From positions 1 through 9,268 of the forward strand of contig JAZSFJ010000083.1 of the NCBI GenBank assembly GCA_045532145.1: DNA of 9,268 nucleotides, in the 5' to 3' direction. The notes below the pieces were generated by a model that saw nothing but the letters and a program-made list of their open reading frames with translations, was not told where the DNA came from and did no database searches. This DNA is from SIG459 sp045532145 (GTDB lineage Bacteria > Bacillota > Clostridia > Oscillospirales > Oscillospiraceae). The position numbers were made by a program, and so were the translations under genes. Positions within the stretch are counted from its first letter, which is position 1; each line of letters opens with the position of its first letter. This document shows positions 5,349 to 9,268 of the stretch, piece after piece.

Positions 5349-7145
5349 ATGACTACTGTACTTACTATCATCAAGCTGCTTGGCGGTCTCGCCATGTTCC
5401 TTTACGGTATGGAAATCATGGGCGACGGTCTCAAGCAGGGCTCCGGCAATGCCCTCAAGAAGATACTGGGCAAGCTCACCGGAAATGTTTTTACCGGCCT
5501 TCTGACCGGTACCATTGTCACCGCCATAATCCAGAGCTCCACTGCCACCATAGTCCTCACCGTCGGTCTTATCGGTGCGGGTATACTCAGCCTCCGTCAG
5601 GCAGTCAGCATTGTTATGGGCGCCAACATCGGTACCACCATCACCGCATGGATAGTCACCCTCATGGACATCGAGGCAAGCGGCGGTATCCTTGCCTTCT
5701 TCAAGCCCGACACTCTTGCCCCCATTGCTCTTATACTGGGCATTATTCTCTTCATGTTTATAAAGAGCAAGGCCTCCAACAGCGTTGCCCTCATTGCTCT
5801 TGGCTTCGGCATTCTCTTCACCGGTCTCATGCTGATGACCGATGCCGTTGAGCCTCTCAGCGAGTCCGATGCCTTTGTAAATATACTGGGTTACTTCAGC
5901 GATATGCCCCTTCTGGGCATCTTCACCGGCCTTGTGCTGACGGTCATAGTCCAGAGTTCCTCCGCAATGGTGGGTATTCTTCAGGCCATGTCCGCCACCG
6001 GCGCTATGGACTTCAATCTGATTTACCCCCTTATCATGGGTATAAACCTTGGTACCTGCGTCACCACCGCCATGGTCTGCTCCATCGGCTCAAGCAAGGA
6101 CGCAAAGCGCACCGGCATTGTCCATATCGTCTTCAACACCATTGGCACCATACTTTTCATGATAGTCATGACCATTATAAAGTCCGCCGGAGGCTTCCCC
6201 AATCTCTGGAACAGCGTAGTGGACTCCGTTGGCATCGCCAGCTTCCAGACCATTTTCAATCTGCTCACCGCCGTCGTCCTTGTCCCCTTCGCAGGTATGC
6301 TTGTGAAGCTCAGCTGTGCCATTGTCAAGGATGATCCCGCCAAGGAGGACAAGTATCCCGAGCTGGCCGCTCTGGATTCCAAGCTCATGCAGTCCCCCAC
6401 CGTTGCTCTTGGCGTAGTAAGAAGCGCCATCATCACCATGGCCAAGGCCGCAAGAGACAATGTTACCATGGCTCTTGAACAGTTTGATGGCTATGAAGCC
6501 AATCGCAGCGAGGAGATAAACGAGTACGAGGATCGCCTGGACCAGTTTGCCGATCACTCCTCCAACTTCCTCATTGAGCTGAGCCACCACGTTGAGACCG
6601 ACCGTGACGGCAGAGAGATCAACCTCCTCATGCAGGCCATACCCAACATTGAGCGCGTGGGCGACTACGCCACCAACTTCGACGAGATGGCTCTGAAGAT
6701 GCATGAGGGCAGCTTCCAGTTCTCCGATGGCGCAAAAAAGGAATTCGCCATCATCGGTGCCTCTGTTCTTGAGATACTCCGTCTGACCATCGAAGCCCTT
6801 GAGGCCGACAGCGAGCGCACCGCCCGCCGCATAGAGCCTCTGGAGGAGGTCATAGACGACATGGTACTGATGCTCCGCACCCGCCACACCGACCGTCTCC
6901 GTCAGGGCAAGTGCTCCATCGGTGCTGGTCTTGTCTACATGGACGCTCTCACCCATCTTGAGCGTGCCGCCGACCAGTGCTCCAACATCGCACTGCTGAT
7001 GCTGGGCAAGAATGATGACAGGATAATGAATAACTACCACAGCTACCTCTCCGAGCTCCATGCCTCCGGCGACCAGAGCTATGTTGCCGAGCTTCGCAAC
7101 CGCCAAGAGCAGTATCTTGTGCCTCTGGAGAACATCCAGTTCTGA
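5349..7145 (+). CDS. Na/Pi symporter family protein with C-terminal PhoU-like domain
   Basis: A 598-residue inner-membrane protein of the NptA/PNaS type, which couples sodium entry to phosphate movement. The membrane part (about 1-325) holds the two inverted family repeats, each with a QSS motif: TAIIQSSTAT (58-67) followed by GANIGTT (91-97), and TVIVQSSSAM (198-207) followed by GINLGTC (231-237). A helical cytoplasmic PhoU-like domain follows at about 350-555, with paired acidic motifs ERVGDYATN (435-443) and ERAADQCSN (538-546), which in PhoU proteins bind metal. The size is normal for this fused form. The start at ATG 5349 has GGAG 8 bases upstream. It is a single-gene unit with its own promoter and terminator. 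No pst or pho genes are nearby. Direction and substrate are inferred from the family. Confidence 0.95.
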   Translation: MTTVLTIIKLLGGLAMFLYGMEIMGDGLKQGSGNALKKILGKLTGNVFTGLLTGTIVTAIIQSSTATIVLTVGLIGAGILSLRQAVSIVMGANIGTTITAWIVTLMDIEASGGILAFFKPDTLAPIALILGIILFMFIKSKASNSVALIALGFGILFTGLMLMTDAVEPLSESDAFVNILGYFSDMPLLGIFTGLVLTVIVQSSSAMVGILQAMSATGAMDFNLIYPLIMGINLGTCVTTAMVCSIGSSKDAKRTGIVHIVFNTIGTILFMIVMTIIKSAGGFPNLWNSVVDSVGIASFQTIFNLLTAVVLVPFAGMLVKLSCAIVKDDPAKEDKYPELAALDSKLMQSPTVALGVVRSAIITMAKAARDNVTMALEQFDGYEANRSEEINEYEDRLDQFADHSSNFLIELSHHVETDRDGREINLLMQAIPNIERVGDYATNFDEMALKMHEGSFQFSDGAKKEFAIIGASVLEILRLTIEALEADSERTARRIEPLEEVIDDMVLMLRTRHTDRLRQGKCSIGAGLVYMDALTHLERAADQCSNIALLMLGKNDDRIMNNYHSYLSELHASGDQSYVAELRNRQEQYLVPLENIQF

Positions 7146-7158
7146 TTTCATATTTTTC

Positions 7159-7194
7159 AAGACCGCAGCGAGAAATCCGCTGCGGTCTTTTTTT
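7159..7194 (+). terminator. Terminator after the Na/Pi symporter gene
   Basis: A 12-base perfect stem (AAGACCGCAGCG at 7159-7170 with 7178-7189, 7-base loop) runs into seven T residues (7188-7194). It starts 13 bases after the stop codon. This is a textbook Rho-independent terminator. Confidence 0.95.
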
Positions 7195-7251
7195 GTGTCA
7201 CAAATTCGAAATTGATAAAAACATCAGGATACAAAGTCATTGCCCCCCCTC

Positions 7252-7442
7252 GTAGGGACCGGCGTCCCCGACGGTCCGGCGGTGCAAGCTATCATTGGCG
7301 ACGGCTTTAGGCGAATTCGTAGCTGTTCAGCGGACGAGCAATGCTCGCCCCTACGATGTAAACGGAAATGCGCACATATTCGCCGGGGCAGAAAATGAGA
7401 CTCAATGCCTGCTGCCGGACCGTCGGGGACGCCGGTCCCTAC
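7252..7442. repeat. Compound intergenic repeat: two 29-base inverted copies around a related unit
   Basis: The 29 bases at 7252-7280 are found again, exactly, as reverse complement at 7414-7442, 133 bases apart. Each copy starts GTAGGGACCGGCG and contains its own GGACCG/CGGTCC hairpin. A third unit between them, read on the minus strand from 7356, starts TCGTAGGGGCGAGC and contains GTCCG. It carries a CGAGCA-A-TGCTCG hairpin at 7334-7346 and is bounded by TCGTAG (7317-7322) and CTACGA (7351-7356). No transposase or convincing open frame lies inside, and no target duplication is evident. GTAGGG-type hairpin repeats of this look occur between genes in gut Clostridia (from memory, not searched). 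The rest of the 7195-7586 gap holds only a C7 run at 7243-7249, a small palindrome and a promoter. Confidence 0.8.
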
Positions 7443-7495
7443 AAAAAGCGGAAAAAATTAATTTGCGAAGGAATGCATCTGATGTCCCCACTTTT

Positions 7496-7511
7496 GGCGA
7501 AAATATTCGCC
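7496..7511. promoter_or_regulatory. Short palindrome upstream of the lipoprotein promoter
   Basis: GGCGAA-AATA-TTCGCC has 6-base arms and lies 17 bases upstream of the -35 box, with its centre about 60 bases before the predicted start. It could be a regulator site. A T-rich stretch follows (7517-7530), so a weak terminator is the other reading. Chance is also possible at this size. Confidence 0.3.
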
Positions 7512-7528
7512 CCGGTCTTTTTATTTTA

Positions 7529-7557
7529 TTGCCCTTTTGGGGGAAGTGGTATATAAT
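7529..7557 (+). promoter_or_regulatory. Promoter of the repeat lipoprotein gene
   Basis: TTGCCC (7529-7534), a 17-base spacer and a perfect TATAAT (7552-7557). Predicted start is near 7564, leaving a short leader of about 23 bases with a GAGG ribosome binding site before ATG 7587. Confidence 0.75.
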
Positions 7558-7586
7558 TCTTTCAAAGACATTTTTTGAGGTGCAAG

Positions 7587-9098
7587 ATGAAAAAGAAAAT
7601 AATAATAGTATGCGCTTTCGTAGTTCTGGCCGCCCTTTGCGTGCTGGGCAGCTGCAGCATCGGCGGCGGCAAATCTCCTTCCGCGGAGACTCCCGACCAG
7701 CCCACAGCAACTCCCGAGGCAGTCACGGAGCTTGCCATTGTGGCCACCGTGGATGAGCTCAAGGCCCTTGACGCAGAATATCCCCAGCTCAAAAAACTGG
7801 ACCTCAGCGGCAGCGAGTGCTACGAAGCTATTATGGAATACATAGCCTCCCACCCCGGCGTTGATGTGAGCTACAGCGTTTCCATCGGAGGCGTGGACTA
7901 CAGCCATGATACCGCCTCTGTTACCGTTGAGCCCGGTACCGCCGATCTTTACGAGCTCAGTGACAAGCTTTCTTATCTGCCCCAGCTCACCACCGTCATT
8001 TTCCCGGAGGTAGATTTTGACGCCGCTCAGCTTGCTATCCTGCAGGAAGCCCACCCCCAGTTGAACTTCGAATACACGGTTTCCATTCTGGGCAGCGAAT
8101 GCCCCCTCGACACCACCTCTCTTGACCTGAACGGGCTTGACTATCAGCATGTAGCAATAACCGCCACCAAGATAAGCCTGCTCCCTGCCCTTGAGAGCAT
8201 TGACCTGAGCAAATCCTCCCTCTCCCCTGCCGATGTTGCCCTTATCCGCGACGCTGCCCCCAAGGCCGCAATAGACTATCCCTTTGAGCTCTTCGGCCGT
8301 CAGGTTAACGCTCTGGACACCAACATAGTGTTTGATGAAGTAGAGATAGGTGACGTCGGCGAAGCCGCCGTCAGAGAAGCTCTGGAGCTTCTCGCCGATG
8401 GTTCCCGTGTCTGCTTCGATATGTGCGGCTTTTCCAACGAGGTCATGGCCTCCATCCGTGACAGCTATCCCAATCACAAGGTGGTCTGGCGCGTATTCTT
8501 CGGCGAGTATTTCTCCATGCTCACCGATGAGGAAACCGTCCGCGCCATTTTCGACCTCTACGACGGCACCACCGAGAACCTGAAATACTGCACCGAAGTC
8601 AAGTATATGGACATCGGCCACAACTCCGAGCTCACCGAGGTGGGCTTCATCTCCTACATGACCAAGCTGGAGATCTGCATTATGTCCGGCAGCCCCTTCA
8701 CAGACACCAGCGTGTTCGCCAACTGCCCCAATCTTGAGTGGCTGGAGCTTGTCTACTGCCCCAATGTAACCGACATAAGTGCCCTTGAGGGTCTTCCCAG
8801 CCTCAAGTATCTGAACCTTACCTACACTCAGGTCAAGGATATTTCCATGCTGGGCAGTGATGTACCTCTGGAACGCTTCTTCTACGCCAATAACCCCCTG
8901 ACCGCTGAGCAGATAGCCGAGTTCGAAGCCATGCATCCTGACTGCTGGTGCACCTACGAGGGCTTTGAGTACGGCTACGGCTGGCGCTATGAAAACGAGG
9001 CTCTCAACGAGTTCAGCGAATGCTATCTGAAGCTCCGTGAGGTCTTCCGCTACCACGAGAATTACTACAACACAAAAAACTGGCAGCCCAAGGCATAA
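7587..9098 (+). CDS. Lipoprotein with four degenerate repeats and leucine-rich repeats
   Basis: A 503-residue exported lipoprotein of unknown function, probably anchored on the outer face of the membrane. The signal peptide has a KKK head, a hydrophobic core and lipobox LGSC with Cys23 as the lipidated residue. A Ser/Pro/Thr-rich linker (24-46) follows. Residues about 56-322 contain four related units of about 65-75 residues, each with an LRR-like strand, a helix, a P (HP, HP, AP, YP) and a [Y/W]-x-[V/F] strand: SYSVSIGG (95-102), EYTVSILGS (162-170), DYPFELFG (230-237), VWRVFFGE (300-307). More canonical leucine-rich repeats follow at about 336-446, including LEWLELVYCPNVTDISALEGL and LKYLNLTYTQVKDISML. 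The C-terminus is aromatic and charged. The start at ATG 7587 has GAGG 6 bases upstream; TTG 7575 is in frame but has no site. It is a single-gene unit. A ligand- or surface-binding role is inferred only. Confidence 0.88.
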   Translation: MKKKIIIVCAFVVLAALCVLGSCSIGGGKSPSAETPDQPTATPEAVTELAIVATVDELKALDAEYPQLKKLDLSGSECYEAIMEYIASHPGVDVSYSVSIGGVDYSHDTASVTVEPGTADLYELSDKLSYLPQLTTVIFPEVDFDAAQLAILQEAHPQLNFEYTVSILGSECPLDTTSLDLNGLDYQHVAITATKISLLPALESIDLSKSSLSPADVALIRDAAPKAAIDYPFELFGRQVNALDTNIVFDEVEIGDVGEAAVREALELLADGSRVCFDMCGFSNEVMASIRDSYPNHKVVWRVFFGEYFSMLTDEETVRAIFDLYDGTTENLKYCTEVKYMDIGHNSELTEVGFISYMTKLEICIMSGSPFTDTSVFANCPNLEWLELVYCPNVTDISALEGLPSLKYLNLTYTQVKDISMLGSDVPLERFFYANNPLTAEQIAEFEAMHPDCWCTYEGFEYGYGWRYENEALNEFSECYLKLREVFRYHENYYNTKNWQPKA

Positions 9099-9124
9099 AG
9101 GGCTCCCCTAAAGGGCTCCTTTGT

Positions 9125-9164
9125 AAAAGTCACCCCGCGGCAGTAGACGTGGGGTGACTTTTTT
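9125..9164 (+). terminator. Terminator after the lipoprotein gene
   Basis: A 12-base perfect stem (AAAAGTCACCCC at 9125-9136 with 9151-9162), which can extend by three more pairs inside, ends in TTTTTT (9159-9164). It lies 27 bases after the stop. Just before it, AAAGGGCTCC occurs twice in direct orientation (9097-9106 and 9110-9119). Confidence 0.92.
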
Positions 9165-9268
9165 AGACTGACAAAAAACTATGCTCCACGGTTACGAAGC
9201 TGGGCAGCGGGGGCGTTTGCAGGGGGCGGGGGGCCCCCTACACCTTTAAAGCCACGCTTTTTTGAGCA
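9165..9268. repeat. Gene-free right end with hairpin-forming GC-rich segment, possible dispersed repeat
   Basis: No gene is visible after the lipoprotein terminator. The segment holds AGGGGGC (9221-9227) able to pair with GCCCCCT (9233-9239), and a small AAAGC-CAC-GCTTT hairpin (9248-9260) running into T residues. On the minus strand it reads AAAGCGTGGCTTTAAAGG, then GTAGGGGGCC, which again starts with GTAGGG like the units at 7252-7442. This suggests a second intergenic repeat, possibly cut by the window edge. Confidence 0.4.
9202..9233 (+). other. G-run cluster, possible G-quadruplex
   Basis: Four G runs lie close together on the plus strand: GGG 9202-9204, GGGGG 9209-9213, GGGGG 9222-9226 and GGGGGG 9228-9233, with gaps of 4, 8 and 1 bases. 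This meets a relaxed quadruplex pattern. The last run also begins GGGGGCCCCC (9229-9238), which could form a duplex hairpin instead. Confidence 0.4.

Noticed and set aside
6090..7160. Open frame of 356 codons on the minus strand opposite the Na/Pi symporter
   Set aside because: It starts within the terminator stem of the sense gene and has no domain. It is a shadow of a well-conserved gene.
7252..7442. Insertion sequence or CRISPR-like array
   Set aside because: There is no transposase frame, no clear target duplication, and only two identical copies in inverted, not direct, orientation with a diverged third. It fits a small dispersed repeat better.
7295..7756. Open frames crossing the compound repeat and the start of the lipoprotein gene
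   Set aside because: They read through repeat DNA and the promoter, have no ribosome binding site, and end inside the lipoprotein gene in another frame.
7521..9056. Open frame of 511 codons on the minus strand opposite the lipoprotein
   Set aside because: The sense strand has a promoter, ribosome binding site, lipobox and terminator in the right order. The antisense product has none of these.
9097..9119. Direct repeat AAAGGGCTCC twice after the lipoprotein stop
   Set aside because: Two 10-base copies 13 bases apart, just before a terminator, are too short to assign a role and could be a local duplication.

Overview
This 9,268-base window looks like chromosomal DNA from a low-to-mid GC Clostridia-type Firmicute, probably a gut member of the Ruminococcaceae/Oscillospiraceae. 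That placement is inference. It rests on the gene families present (cytidylate kinase-like protein, ArsB/NhaD-type carrier, NptA-type Na/Pi symporter with a PhoU-like tail, a lipoprotein with leucine-rich repeats), on strong purine-rich ribosome binding sites, on consensus sigma-A-type promoters with 17-base spacers, and on short GTAGGG-type intergenic repeats of a kind I associate with such genomes. There is no tRNA, rRNA, CRISPR array, transposase or phage gene.

Layout. The left part (1-4961) is read on the minus strand. In transcription order it holds: (a) an ArsB/NhaD-family ion transporter followed 10-16 bases later by a cytidylate kinase-like protein, ended by a strong hairpin at 2943-2976; (b) a LacI-family repressor followed 26 bases later by 4-alpha-glucanotransferase (malQ), with a promoter and two adjacent CG-centred palindromes just downstream of the predicted transcription start, ended by a hairpin at 259-289; and (c) the first 57 codons of a membrane-anchored protein that runs off the left edge and has its own promoter. 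The right part (5349-9098) is read on the plus strand and holds two separate single-gene units, each with its own promoter and terminator: a Na/Pi symporter with a PhoU-like tail, and a 503-residue lipoprotein made of four degenerate repeats followed by leucine-rich repeats.

The 387-base divergent region (4962-5348) carries promoters for both directions and a perfect 24-base palindrome placed about 58 bases upstream of the predicted start of the transporter operon. The 7195-7586 gap contains a compound repeat: two 29-base perfect inverted copies flanking a related third unit. The right end (9165-9268) is gene-free, G-rich and probably another dispersed repeat.

Functionally, malQ and its LacI-type regulator form a self-contained maltodextrin/starch-processing unit that probably regulates itself. 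The other units handle anion or sodium transport and surface functions. Nothing here is clearly a new defence or mobile system. The most interesting items are the 24-base palindrome, the twin operators, the compound repeat and the modular lipoprotein.
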